NCBI GenBank assembly: GCA_963989385.1
Contig: OZ022501.1
Span: 88,458,979 to 88,522,978, forward strand
Length of the DNA stretch: 64,000 nucleotides
Direction: 5' to 3'
From: Ctena decussata
Lineage: Eukaryota; Mollusca; Bivalvia; Lucinida; Lucinidae
Translations under genes and position numbers: made by a program
Part shown: positions 1 through 10,093 of the stretch, piece by piece
Layout of the letters: every line of letters starts with the position of its first letter
Position numbering within the stretch: the stretch's first letter is position 1
The notes under the pieces: generated by a model
What the model was told of the DNA's origin: nothing
Database searches by the model: none
Seen by the model: the letters and a program-made list of their open reading frames with translations, nothing else

Positions 1-1560
1 CTGTGAGACACATAGACTAAGTAACCTCATTGACATTTTCTTGAAACCATTTGTAAAGCATATTAAAAGTTACGTACGAGACGACATAGATTTCCTTTCA
101 TACATACCGAATAAAACAGACAAAAATGCAATTTTAGTCTCATTTGATGTAACTAACCTTTACACAAACATTTCCCATTCACTTGGGCTAGAAGCAATTG
201 ACCATTGGCTGAATAAATATCCTGAATGAATTCACAAACGATTTTCAAAATCATTTATTTTAGAAGGCATTAAAACAATATTGGAAAATAATAATTTCAA
301 ATTCGACGGAAAATTTTATAATCAAATTAGGGGAACAGCCATGTGAACAAAATGTGATCCAACATATGCCACACTTGTCCTTGGCTACTTGGAGGAAAAC
401 TATATATAAAACTGGCAGAATCAGACCAACAATTTTCAGACTATGTAAAGGTAAAATGGAAGCGTTACCTTGACGATTGTTTTATCTTATGGACAAAATC
501 GTATGACGAACTCAATAGCTTTCACCAAATTCTAAATAACTTACACAACGACATAAATTTTACAATAGAAATGAATAAACACAAATTGCCTTTCTTAGAC
601 ATATTGGTAATAAAGCAAAATGATATGTTAAGCACTCATATATTTCACAAAGAAACGGATATTAAACAATATCTCAACTTTACATCCTGTCACCCAAGTC
701 ACACGAAACGAAGTATACCATATAATCTGGCAAGACGAATTTGCACTATTGTTTCCGAAAAGAAAGTTAGAGATTTAAGATTGCAAGAACTTGCCACATC
801 ATTAATTAGTCGCGGTTATCCAAAACAATTAATTCAAAATGGAATACAAAATGCTTTAAAAATTTCCAGATGCGAACTTCTCACCCCTAAAACTAAACAA
901 GACCTACACACCATAACTTATGTATCCACACATAATCCAAAAATAATCCAGAGGTAGTGTAATGAAAAATAACTTACCAATTCTAATGAATGATAACACA
1001 ATGAGAAACGACCTCAAAGACACAAATTTCATAAAAAGTAATCGCCAACCGCCAAGTTTAAAAAGGCTTTTATCTAGAGCCAGTTTTACAAGTTCAGCAT
1101 TAAATCCCCGATGATTTAAAGTAACAAAATGTGGTAGAAACAATTGTTCGTTATGTCAACATATAACAGAATCAAATTTATACAATTTCAAAGGGAAAAT
1201 ATTTTATGTAAATGACAATATTTCGTGTGATGTACAAAACGTTTTATATATAGTAACATGCAATGGGTGTGGAAAATACTACATAGGTCAAACAGGCGGA
1301 AAACTGAGAACAAGACGCACCATACACGCCCAACAGATACGAGAACCCTCGACAAGAATGATACCATTAAGTGCGCATTTAGATGAATGTTGTAACACGG
1401 AGCCGAAATTCCAAATGTTTCCGTTTTTCAAACTTAGTACTGAGAGCGCCTCCGCTAGGTTAAATAAAGAAAATTACTTTATCAAATGTTTTAAGCCTAC
1501 ATTAAATACCTTACAATATATTAAACATCTGCCATCATTATGGTGTCATAGAATTTAGAA
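1..1560 (+). pseudogene. PLE-2a: decayed Penelope-like RT + GIY-YIG copy
   Basis: This is the C-terminal two thirds of a Penelope-like element ORF2. Frames can be followed from CETHRLSN at the window edge through RT motif A (LVSFDVTNLYTNISH, about 137-181), motif B, the FLDILVIK region (571-620), a C-x4-C-x2-C knuckle (about 1130-1160) and a GIY-YIG nuclease (YYIGQTG near 1278; RTRRTIHAQQIR; KPTLN). The family copies itself by target-primed reverse transcription, with the nuclease nicking DNA. The copy is broken: TGA at 227-229, TGA at 344-346 inside motif B where a Gly codon is expected, frameshifts around 400-570, and a stop near 1113. The 5' part lies outside the window. It is most similar to PLE-2b at 16,700-18,750 and shares the motif-B stop with it. 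Confidence 0.9.
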
Positions 1561-1630
1561 TAGAATAGAATAGAACTCATATGACGTTACGTCATAAAAT
1601 GTTTCTAAGAGCTAACGCCGCCATTTTTAA

Positions 1631-1683
1631 TGCCACTTTAACACTGAAGAGTTGTTTAACGAAATGCGTTTGTTTATGTGACA
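1631..1683 (+). ncRNA. Hammerhead ribozyme motif (PLE-2a pseudo-LTR)
   Basis: Type I hammerhead architecture. The core CTGAAGA (1644-1650) is followed by stem II GTT-GTTT-AAC (1651-1660), then GAAA (1661-1664), a short near-palindromic stem III ATGCGT, and H17 = T at 1670. Stem I pairs AACA (1640-1643) with TGTT (1671-1674). An outer helix TGCCAC/GTGACA carries one mismatch, and the PLE-2b copy is perfect there. Hammerheads are known in PLE pseudo-LTRs. This copy has a C-to-T change in stem III (T.G wobble) and may be weak. Confidence 0.75.
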
Positions 1684-2310
1684 ATTAAAGTTAAAAAAAG
1701 AGCATGTGAAGTCATTTTATACTTTGTTTATATATTTATATATATGAAAAACATAAACAAACAGATGACGAAACGTTTTCAATTATGAAAGATGTACCGG
1801 GCGTAGAAAAGAAATACTAAAAAAAAATTTGAATGAAGACACAAAACGAGAAGAGGAAATTTCATTAAAATGATGGAAAGCAAAAAAACAAGAAATGTGG
1901 CTGCAAAAATATGATCTCAAAATAAAACACCACGAGAAACTCATTCATCAAGGATAAAGAACTTATACAACCAAATAATTACGGAAGACGAAGACAAAAC
2001 AATAATCAATTAGGGAGCCGAGAAGTAGAAGCCCAGATGACCAAAAAAGCTCCGACATATGCAGATGTGGTCAGGAGAAGAAGATCGAGAGAAAGTAGCC
2101 GCCTGACATATACACAGAGGGACACCTTTGACACCATATTCTGCATTGGACAGAGATATAGAGGAGGCTAAGGTTGACTAAATCAGAGACAACGTCGATT
2201 CAACTACAGAAGATATCATAATATCTATATTATGAACCGTGGCTACGGACAATATTACAGAGGACCCAACAGAGAACAACAAATCGGATATGGACAAGTA
2301 ATTTTACACC
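1684..2310 (+). pseudogene. Possible remnant of a PLE ORF1
   Basis: Following the PLE-2a hammerhead, broken frames show short resemblances to the intact PLE-1 ORF1. One stretch near 1890-1920 reads EMWLQKYDLKIKHH, compared with MEMWKAQADQNQKISHRR. Another near 2055-2100 reads TYADVVRRRRSRESS, compared with SYADMAARPKKK. No continuous ORF remains and the order matches ORF1. Downstream, a Gly/Tyr/Arg-rich stretch (about 2232-2290) has no clear counterpart. This would fit a tandem PLE arrangement in which a 3' pseudo-LTR is followed by the 5' part of the next unit. The resemblances are short, so confidence is limited. Confidence 0.4.
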
Positions 2311-2815
2311 GGGATGAAAGAATAAAAGAAATACTTAAAGATTGTCTCCCTCGTTTATTTCAGGTTTTCAGAAATTAATATTTTAACAAAACTTCGTTAG
2401 ATAATATGTAATAGTGTTATAATTAATCATACAAGTTTTGAGAAAATACATGTTTTTTCGATAAATGTGGAATGAAAAATAACCTTCAAATTAAACTGCA
2501 AATTACCTGTTTCCTCACGCCCTGTAAAAATATCGATTTTGACCACGTGTGTCATGTGATCATGCACAGGTATTTTTCTTATTCGCGCACGTGATGGTGA
2601 CGTATAAATAAATTATTTTTGTCCCATAATGCGATTTTGACCGCGGTCCGCCATCGTTTAAAAATTTAAATTATTTTTTGTTTAAAGTCACTTTTATTAA
2701 ATATTATTATCTAAACTCAATTTCAAATGTATATTTAGACCAAGTCGGAGGTATTGCATTAAATATTTCATCAAATCATGTTTTGTTATTATTATCAAGG
2801 GAGTAAATCTTTAAA
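2311..2815. other. No gene recognised
   Basis: AT-rich sequence without a convincing ORF, RNA gene or repeat boundary. It separates the PLE-2a remnant from the PLE-5 fragment. Confidence 0.5.
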
Positions 2816-2819
2816 GAAT

Positions 2820-3310
2820 ACCAAATAGTAAAAAGCAAACGCCAATCGAGAAAAATTTAAAGGCTACTTACTAGAGCAAAACTTAATAATACCAACAAAT
2901 CGCCGAAAATTAAACGTTTAAAAGATCAAACCGCGGACCCTGTGAACATTTAATCACAGTGACAGATTTCATTTTTCAATCTGGTAAAACATTTAAAGGC
3001 AAATGCCTTATGTCATGTGCCTATCTATGTCATTCGGTGCTGCGGCTGTCAAGAGGAATATATAGGTAAAACAGACGACACCTTTCGCCTCCGAGTGACA
3101 GTTCATAAACAACAAATAAGAGATCCCTCCACAAGGATGTTGTATGTAAGTGCTCATATCGCCAGTTGCGACAGGAATAAGTCCATCGAATTTATGTATT
3201 TTTCCAATTTATAAAATGCAGAATGATAATGCGACTGCAAGGAAAATGAACGAGAATTAATCTATATATTTATCTAAGCCCAAATTAAGCAGACATATTT
3301 AATATCCAAT
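2820..3310 (+). pseudogene. PLE-5: GIY-YIG endonuclease fragment
   Basis: 3'-terminal fragment of another Penelope-like element. Frames show the pre-nuclease basic stretch (SKRQSRKI... near 2833), then a GIY-YIG core at 3017-3130: PIYVIRCCGCQEEYIGKT, with LRVTVHKQQIRDPSTRM following. The conserved C-G-C, YIG, Arg and His positions are present. The domain is cut by a stop at 3212-3214 after FMYFSNL, although the frame-shifted tail (KENEREL..YLSKPKLS) is still visible to about 3290. The sequence is closer to PLE-3 (GEEYIGET) than to PLE-1. The RT portion is absent. Confidence 0.8.
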
Positions 3311-3410
3311 GCATCTGTTAGTCTTTTTCATATAGTTAGACATTATCTCAATTACAATTACTTGTGACGTCATTTTTTGAATCTAATAACGTCGTTGCTA
3401 TAGGCGCTAA

Positions 3411-3490
3411 TGTCATTTACTATGCCTTCTGATGAAGGCATAAAGCCGAAAGCGCTTAGTTGTCATAAACAAATTCACACTGTTTAATTA
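3411..3490 (+). ncRNA. Hammerhead-like motif (PLE-5 pseudo-LTR)
   Basis: Core CTGATGA at 3429-3435, stem II GGC-ATAAA-GCC with one extra A on the 5' side, GAAA at 3448-3451, palindromic stem III AGCGCT and H17 = T at 3457. Stem I closure is poor here: ATGCCTT immediately 5' of the core instead pairs perfectly with AAGGCAT, forming a competing hairpin. The related motif at 18,788-18,850 has proper stem I pairing, so this copy looks degenerate. Confidence 0.55.
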
Positions 3491-4100
3491 TTCAGTTTGT
3501 CTACATATATGGGCCAGTTTATGTGAAAACCGGGCTTAATGAAATAAAAATAAGATAACTGCAAGACTGGAAAGCATTTGCTTCTTTTAACCTTTCCTGA
3601 AAATTTGAGAGGGTTACTACTATTCATTACGAAGATATGAACATTAGAAGCATACACGTAGTACAGTTTCTTTATTTGATGTTATTAACGTCATTCAAGT
3701 ATGTTTTTATATCAACGTCGTAATGTTTGTTTGGACGAGCTTTTAGTGCTTGTTACTAAATTAGGTATGAATACGTTTATATTACAGAAAAAAAAACTCG
3801 ATATTTTTTTTTTTGCTCATGTTCCATGTGTATTTGATAGCACACACATAATAATTTGTGTCAGCCAATTTTCTAAAACGATAGGTCTTTGTGCTGGTAT
3901 ACCTACCATATGTTTCCAAGGCTTTGGGGTTACTGTGTAATAAGCATTGTCATGAAAACATGTCATATTTTTAACTGGATTTTGTCTGATTTCATAGCTG
4001 TTCTGTTATATTTCCACACCTAAGGTAATTTCATGGAAATAAAGGGATGTCTCAAAAATCGTTAATGTTGGTTTTTTTCATCTGTTATCAACGTAATTAT
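3491..4100. other. No gene recognised
   Basis: No supported coding or RNA feature. A 79-codon open frame at 3701-3940 has no recognisable domain and runs through homopolymers. Confidence 0.5.
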
Positions 4101-4106
4101 TACGTT

Positions 4107-4490
4107 CTATTTACACTTGCCACTGGCTTCCCATAGGTGAACCTTTAAGAACAACTGGCTTCATACACCGATGAAGGCCAATTGAACATGCGACGTTGTC
4201 ATCAAGCGACGTCTTATGTTCGATTGACGCCACGTCATGGCGACGGCTGTTTAACGTTATGGCCGAACACGTCGTTGCTAACTTTTCTTCGACCCATATT
4301 TTGCTTATTGTACACCAAATTACCACGAAAACGGCACAGAGAGGTTCACAAATAAAGTGTAAATATAAGAATAAGAACTTGATTTTTTAGCGTTCATCGT
4401 GTGAAGAAGCCAGTGGTCGTCGCTAAAATTCTACAAGAAGCGCATCGCGCTTCATGGAATGTTAGCTCCGCCACTGGCTTCTTCACACGT
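4107..4490. repeat. Foldback sequence with 19-bp perfect inverted repeat
   Basis: A 19-bp arm at 4398-4416 is perfectly inverted at 4471-4489. The loop contains a second small hairpin (GAAGCGC, ATC, GCGCTTC around 4436-4453). Part of the arm (CCACTGGCTTC) also occurs at 4108-4118, so the foldback may be a nested or duplicated MITE end. No ORF is associated. Confidence 0.65.
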
Positions 4491-4542
4491 TGAAATCAAA
4501 TGTTCATTCTTAAATGTCATTAGGCCCAGTTTTCACAGAGAA

Positions 4543-4568
4543 CGTCTCTCTCTCTCTTTCTTTCTCTC

Positions 4569-4628
<60 letters not shown>
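4543..4628. repeat. Microsatellite (CT)n then (TA)n
   Basis: Interrupted pyrimidine CT/TTTC run followed by about 14 TA units. It abuts the 3' end of PLE-3, as similar TC/TA tracts abut PLE-1 and PLE-4 ends. Confidence 0.95.
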
Positions 4629-4631
<3 letters not shown>

Positions 4632-4662
4632 AAATCAACAAGTCCGATTTAGCCAAATAAAT

Positions 4663-4730
4663 ATAATTTCAAACAACTTCTACCGCGGTTTCACTGCATG
4701 TACAGATTTTCAAGAAGACATCTTTAATTA
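4663..4730 (-). ncRNA. Variant hammerhead-like motif with U3/A8 core (PLE-3)
   Basis: Read on the minus strand: stem I CTTC (4717-4714), core TTGAAAA (4713-4707), stem II CTG...CAG inside 4706-4693, GAAA (4692-4689), palindromic stem III ACCGCGGT, H17 = A (4681), then GAAG (4680-4677) closing stem I. An outer TAATT/AATTA helix is also possible. The core departs from CTGANGA at positions 3 (C to U) and 8 (G to A), which would keep a 3-8 Watson-Crick pair. The 10.1/11.1 positions are U.U instead of G-C. Whether it cleaves is unknown. Confidence 0.55.
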
Positions 4731-4828
4731 CTTAGCAACATGACGTAACGTCTTAAATGACGTTTCCGTTTCCGCTTAGAATAAGTTACGTTTCCTGCTT
4801 ATGAATACGTTGACGGCACCCTCTATAA

Positions 4829-6870
4829 TCAACTTGCCCTGTTTAATTTTGGTTTTAAGGATTGAATAAAATATTTTTCCTTTGCCCGTCGTAAAGTGAT
4901 GCTTTCCGTATACAATTTATAAAACGGATAGATAAAATATTTCGGGTTCATTGTGTTAGAACAATTGTCTATGTGCTCGCTTACCTTGAGCATTCTTGTG
5001 CGAGGGTCCCGAATTTGTTGGTTTGCACGGTGACCCTCTTTCTCAGGAGATTGCCTGTTTCTCCGATATATTCCTCCCCGCAGCCTCTGCATTTCATTAC
5101 ATAGATTACATTTTTAACGTTGCATGACATATTTTCGCGGACTTTAAAATTTACACCGCAATTGAATGTTGTTGAATTACCTTCTAATAGATGAATGCAG
5201 AGGCCGCAGTTCGGTTTATGGCATTTTTTCACTGAATGCTCATCATTGGACGTAAATTTTGCTTTAGTAAGTAAACGTTTTAAATTATATGGTTGTCGTT
5301 TACTTTTTAAAAGCTTATGTTTTGACAAAATGTCTCTCATTTTACCATCTTGTTCCAAAATTGGTAAATTGTTGGTAATAATATTAAACATTTCTGGGTC
5401 ATTGGGGTTGTACGTTGATACGTAAGGAATCATGCTATTGTCTTGTCTCGCCTTTACTGTCCTCAGTAAGTTTTTATCTAGTGCCATTGCCCTATTAAAG
5501 CCGAAGTCAATTGTTGGTTGAGGGTATTTTTGTTTAATTAGGAAAGATTTTAATTCTTGCATACGAATTTGTAAGGTTTGTTCATTTGATACTATTGTTC
5601 TTAATCGGCGTGCTAAATTGAAAGGGATATTAATTTTAGTATGTCTAGGGTGGCACGAGTAGAAAAGTAAGTATTGTTTGCTGTCTGTTTCTTTATAGTA
5701 GATATCTGTTTCTATTTTCCCTTTTTGATTTTTTACAAGAACGTCTAAGAAGGGTTGTTCTACATTGCTAAATTCCATTGTGAAATTGATATCTTTATGT
5801 AGTTTATTTAAGATATCATGCAATACTTCTAGATCCTTATTTGATTTTATCCATGGCATGAAACAGTCATCCAGATATCTCTTCCAATTTTTAATAAAAT
5901 AGTTTCCGAATCCATTACCGAATTCTACTTTGACTTCTTCATATAAGTTTTCCTCTAGGTAGCCTATAGCTAGTGTAGCATAGACGGGGGCAAACTTTGT
6001 GCCCATAGCTGTGCCTTTAATTTGTTTGTAGTAGTCATTGTCAAAGCAAAAGGTATTATTTTCAAGAATTAATTTGATACCATCAAGAATGAAGTATTTA
6101 GTAAATCTACTGTTTAGTTCTTCTGGGTATTTTTCAAGCCAGTAACTGACTGCCTCAATACCTAATTCATGTGGGATATTTGAGTAAAGTGCCTCTATAT
6201 CGAACGAGGCCAACAGAGTAGTCGTAGGTACTCTGTCTGGAAGGCTATTTAAGAAGTCTGTAGTATCGCGCAAATGGCTTTTTTATGTTTTTTGTATAGG
6301 GCCGCAGTAAAATGTCTAACATATTACTCAGTCTATGAGTAAGACACGACGGACCAGCTACAATTGGTCGTAGTTTCAAGTCAGTTATATTCCCAACCTC
6401 AACGTACGAAGAATTTATGTTTTTGCATTTATCGTTTATTGCTTTACTTTTGTGTACCTTAGGTAAACCATAAAACTGGCTTACTTTCGCTTCAAAATTC
6501 TCCAAATAATCTAGTTCCTTTTTCGTTAATTGTCTCTGATACTTTTCTAAGTATTTGTTGTACTTTTGAAACGTATCTCTATGAAGGTCTGACGCTAGTT
6601 TTTCATAGTATTCCGTATCAGTGATAATAGTGTTTACCATTTTTCGATAGTGTTCCGTATCCATTAGAACGGTTGCACCCCCTTTATCGGCTTCTTTTAT
6701 TATAATAGAGTGGTCATTTTTTAAGGATTTTATTGCATTAATTTCAGATTTATTTAAATTTGTTTTCACTGGGCCGTTATGTTTTATTTTAGGAAATTCT
6801 TCTATAGTAGATATGAATTTGTCAAGGGCTTCGTTTCTGTCAGGTGGTGGTATAAAATCGCTTATCCACT
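4829..6870 (-). pseudogene. PLE-3: Penelope-like ORF2, two frameshifts
   Basis: Minus-strand PLE ORF2 lacking its extreme N-terminus. In order: KEADKGGATVLMD (near 6690), FYGLPKVHKSK, LRPIVAGPSCLTHRLSN, motif A LLASFDIEALYSNIPH (near 6200), motif B IKGTAMGTKFAPVYATL (near 6010), catalytic YLDD (near 5880), QPFLDVLVK, CHKPNCGLC (near 5205) and a GIY-YIG nuclease (VIYVMKCRGCGEEYIGETG near 5100-5055; KEKYFIQSLKPKLN). One frameshift lies near 6260 between the N-terminal part and the RT palm. A second lies near 5025 inside the nuclease. The reading frame continues upstream of 6769 to about 6865 ([15 protein letters not shown]), where a palindrome truncates it. Catalytic residues are retained, so inactivation may be fairly recent. 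Confidence 0.92.
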
Positions 6871-6908
6871 CTATGGATGCATATATATTTATGCATCCAT
6901 AGAGTGTT
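6870..6908. repeat. 17-bp perfect palindrome at PLE-3 5' junction
   Basis: CACTCTATGGATGCATA is followed, after a TATAT spacer, by its exact inverse complement. The right arm plus the adjoining GTTTTCGTATTATA matches, in inverted orientation, the sequence at about 13,790-13,825 next to PLE-4. The whole PLE-1 block is therefore bracketed by about 35-bp inverted flanks. Confidence 0.8.
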
Positions 6909-6912
6909 TTCG

Positions 6913-7015
<103 letters not shown>

Positions 7016-7056
7016 GTAAGGTTTGACGTTACATGTTTAGATTTAATAAAATAAAA

Positions 7057-7110
7057 CTATGCAAAAAAGTGTCAACGCGTTTCGCTCAGCTCATCAGGAC
7101 TGTTGCATAG
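7057..7110 (-). ncRNA. Hammerhead ribozyme, PLE-1a pseudo-LTR
   Basis: On the minus strand: CTATGCA (7110-7104), ACA, GTC (7100-7098), canonical core CTGATGA (7097-7091), stem II GC-TGA-GC, GAAA (7083-7080), palindromic stem III ACGCGT, H17 = T (7074), GAC (7073-7071), ACTTTTT, TGCATAG (7063-7057). Stem I is thus GTC/GAC plus CTATGCA/TGCATAG with an internal loop, the type I layout known in PLEs. Stem II has only two pairs. The predicted cut is between 7074 and 7073. Confidence 0.88.
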
Positions 7111-7191
7111 CAATAGTAACGTCGTCACGTACGTTAACTGCCACGTGACGTTATTTAGCGTTATTTGCCGTTATTTTCATATACATACATG

Positions 7192-9445
7192 TTACGCATT
7201 TAATTTAGGCTTGAAACAGTTGATAAAATATTTTTCCTTTGCTAACCTGGCAGAAATACTTTCAGTACGCATTTTGAAAAAGGGAAACATTCGAAACTTT
7301 GGATTAATTGTGCTGCAATTGTCTATATGTTCACTTAAAGGTATCTGTCTTGTTGAAGGGTCTCGTATTTGTTGCGCGTGTATCGTATCGACGTTACCCA
7401 AGTGGCTCAACGGTACGTAACCATAGTTGCACACACCTGGCGTATGTGTACGGTTCTTCTCGTGCGAAGTTTAACACCCGTTTGTCCTATGTAATATTCT
7501 TTACATCCATTACAGGTTATGGCGTAAATAACATTTCTTACGTCACAAGACATAGTTTCATTAATATAATATATTTTACCATTAAAGTTAAAGGAGTTAC
7601 CTTCGTCTAAACATTCACAAAGTCCGCAATTGGGGCGATTGCATTTTGATACAAAATGTGTAGTGCTTGTACAATTATCTGTAAATTTTGCTTTAGTGAT
7701 TAGTTTCTTGAGGTTTGGAGGTTGTCGTTTACTTTTTATTATTTTTGTACCTGAAAGTGCCTTATACATTGTTTGATCAGCCGTTAGAAGATGAAAATTA
7801 TTCTTCAAAATGCCATACATTTCTGTACTATTTGGGTTATACGTCGAGACGTAAGGAATAACTTCCTCGTCGCTCTTGGTGGGTAGGATAAGTAGTTCAT
7901 TACGTGGTATTGATAAAGCCTTTTTGATGCCCTGTGATATAAGTGTTTCTGGATAGTTACGTTTCTGTAAAGCAGTTTGTAATTCTGATAATCTTCTTTG
8001 CCGTACATTGCTATTTGAAACGATAGTACAAATTCTTCTGGCCAAATTATATGGAAGACTTGTCTTGGTATGTTTGGGGTGGCATGAGTGAAAATTAAGG
8101 TATTGCTTGGAATCGGTTTCCTTGAAATGTATATCAGTATTTAAGTGTGTGTTTGTTTTTATTAATAATATATCCAAAAAAAGGAAGTTTTTCGTCGCTA
8201 TATTCTATGGTAAATTTGAGATCTGGGTGTAATTCATTCAAAATCAAATGGAACTTTGTCAAATCGGCTTTGCCTCTGGTCCAAAAAATGAAGCAATCAT
8301 CTAGGAACCGTTTCCAGTTTTCTTTGATATAACTAGAGAACTCTGTACCATAGTTTATTTCTATTTGCGAGTATAATGTTTCCTCTAAATAAGCTAGTAC
8401 AAGCGTGGCATATGTTGGTGCAAATTTTGTTCCCATCGCCGTTCCCCTAATTTGATTATACATTACGTCATTGAATGAGAAGTTATTATTTTCGAGAATT
8501 GTCTTTATTGACTCAATTATGAATTCTTTTGAAAACCGTTTGTGTATTAGTTCTGGATGTTTTGACAACCAAAAGTCAATGGCTCTAAGACCTAATTCAT
8601 GAGAAATATTCGTATAAAGGTTTACGACATCAAATGAAACTAAAAGGGTATCTTGTGGCACAGTTGTTGGAATATGTGAAAGGAAGTCAACATCGTCTCT
8701 AATGTGACTTTTTACTTTTTGAATATATGGTTTCAGTAAAATATCAATTAAGTTACTGAGACGATGTGTCTCGCACGCAGGACCGGCTACTATTGGTCGG
8801 AATTTGAGATCATCTGGGTCTGGTAACTCCAGATATTCACTATTAATTTTGTTGCATTCATCTTTAATAAGTTTGCTTTTATGTATCTTAGGTAAGCCAT
8901 AAAAAAGACTTGTTTTGCAATCAAAATCTAGTAAGTAATTTATTTCATGGCGTGTTATATCTTTTTCCAATTTAATAACGTTTCTAATTTTTTTCATTGT
9001 CTCCTTTGTGCATTGGCTGTCAACTTGCCTATAAAAAGAATTATCATTTAACATATCTAATATTTTTCTTTTGTAAAATTCGGTATCCATGATGACAATA
9101 CCACCGCCTTTATCTGCCTCTTTTATGATTATTGACTTTTCATTTGATAAATTTTTAACTGCTTGTCTTTCATTACGGGTTACATTAAACGAGGGTTTTC
9201 TTTGCGTTGGCATATTTGGTATTACTTTTGTTATGTTTATGTATTCATCAAGCATCGGGTTTCTCCCTTTTGATGGTTCAAAATAACTTTTGTTTCTTAC
9301 TAAAGAATCATCCTGTTCTATGTTATCATTTGTGTAAAAGAATTCTCTAAGTTTCAGTTTTCTGTGGAATTCTGCAATATCATTTGAAAGTTGCTCGTTG
9401 TTACTTTTATCTGGGGTAGGGGTAAACTTAAGACCCTTCAGCAAG
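7192..9445 (-). pseudogene. PLE-1a: inverted, 5'-truncated ORF2 copy
   Basis: Nearly identical to the PLE-1c ORF2 but on the opposite strand, starting at the codons for LLKGLKFTPTP (9444) and ending at KPKLNA (7192). All RT motifs are present, including FYGLPKIHKSK, RPIVAGPACETHRLSN, LVSFDVVNLYTN, TAMGTKFAPTYATL and FLDDCFIFW, together with the GIY-YIG nuclease. It is disabled by an extra A in a homopolymer near 8175 (seven instead of six) between motif E and the thumb, and by a 68-bp insertion at 7383-7450 in the nuclease. Unlike PLE-1c it keeps the usual Trp (ENWKRF) and Cys (CNGCKEYY). No ORF1 is attached. Its 5' end butts head-to-head against PLE-1b. Confidence 0.93.
7383..7450 (+). mobile_element. 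68-bp insertion in PLE-1a nuclease, possible SINE head
   Basis: Comparison with PLE-1b and PLE-1c shows extra bases between GCGCGTGTA and CGGTTCTT. GTGTA occurs at 7378-7382 and again at 7446-7450, consistent with a 5-bp target duplication. The insert contains TGGCTCAACGG, which fits a pol III A-box, so it could be a truncated tRNA-like SINE head. The insertion is certain; its class is a guess. Confidence 0.6.
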
Positions 9446-10070
9446 TATTTGTATCAAAATGCAATCGCCCCAATTGCGGACTTTGTGAATGTTTAGACGA
9501 AGGTAACTCCTTTAACTTTAATGGTAAAATATTTTATATTAATGAAACTATGTCTTGTGACGTAAGAAATGTTATTTACGCCATAACCTGTAATGGATGT
9601 AAAGAATATTACATAGGACAAACGGGTGATAAACTTCGCACGAGAAGAACCGTACACGCGCAACAAATACGAGACCCTTCAACAAGACAGATACCTTTAA
9701 GTGAACATATAGACAATTGCAGCACAATTAATCCAAAGTTTCGAATGTTTCCCTTTTTCAAAATGCGTACTGAAAGTATTTCTGCCAGGTTAGCAAAGGA
9801 AAAATATTTTATTAACTGTTTCAAGCCTAAATTAAATGCGTAACATGTATGTATATGAAAATAACGGCAAATAACGCTAAATAACGTCACGTGGCAGTTA
9901 ACGTACGTGACGACGTTACTATTGCTATGCAACAGTCCTGACGAGCTGAGCGAAACGCGTTGACACTTTTTTGCATAGTTTTATTTTAATAAATCTAAAC
10001 ATGTAACGTCAAACCTTACTTTATTTATTTATCTATCGTTCCGGGTATATTTTATACCCTTCCTCTTTGT
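9446..10070 (+). mobile_element. PLE-1b: 3' fragment forming the left pseudo-LTR
   Basis: Plus-strand copy of the last part of PLE-1: the C-x4-C-x2-C knuckle (KCNRPNCGLC), a complete GIY-YIG nuclease ending KPKLNA at 9843, then the 3' untranslated part with a hammerhead. It is repeated almost exactly at 13,099-13,717. It lies immediately upstream of the full PLE-1c, giving the partial tandem (pseudo-LTR) organisation typical of Penelope elements. The nuclease frame is intact here (9446-9843) but lacks RT. Confidence 0.92.
9925..9978 (+). ncRNA. Hammerhead ribozyme, PLE-1b (left pseudo-LTR)
   Basis: CTATGCA (9925-9931), ACA, GTC (9935-9937), core CTGACGA (9938-9944), stem II GC-TGA-GC, GAAA (9952-9955), stem III ACGCGT, H17 = T (9961), GAC, then TGCATAG (9972-9978). 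Position 7 is C instead of U, which hammerheads tolerate. The predicted cleavage at 9961/9962 would make the 5' end of a unit-length RNA carrying ORF1 and ORF2. Confidence 0.88.
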
Positions 10071-10082
10071 TCTACCGGAACG
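10037..10082. promoter_or_regulatory. Nested hairpin at PLE-1 unit junction
   Basis: Outer arms CGTTCCGG (10037-10044) and CCGGAACG (10075-10082) enclose a second hairpin GGGTATA-TTT-TATACCC. The first arm and inner hairpin recur at the 3' end of PLE-1c (about 13,693-13,717) without the second outer arm, so the junction between tandem units lies near 10,070. The hairpin lies 11 bp before the ORF1 ATG and could influence initiation or element end recognition. The function is inferred. Confidence 0.55.
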
Positions 10083-10093
10083 AGTGACGGAAC

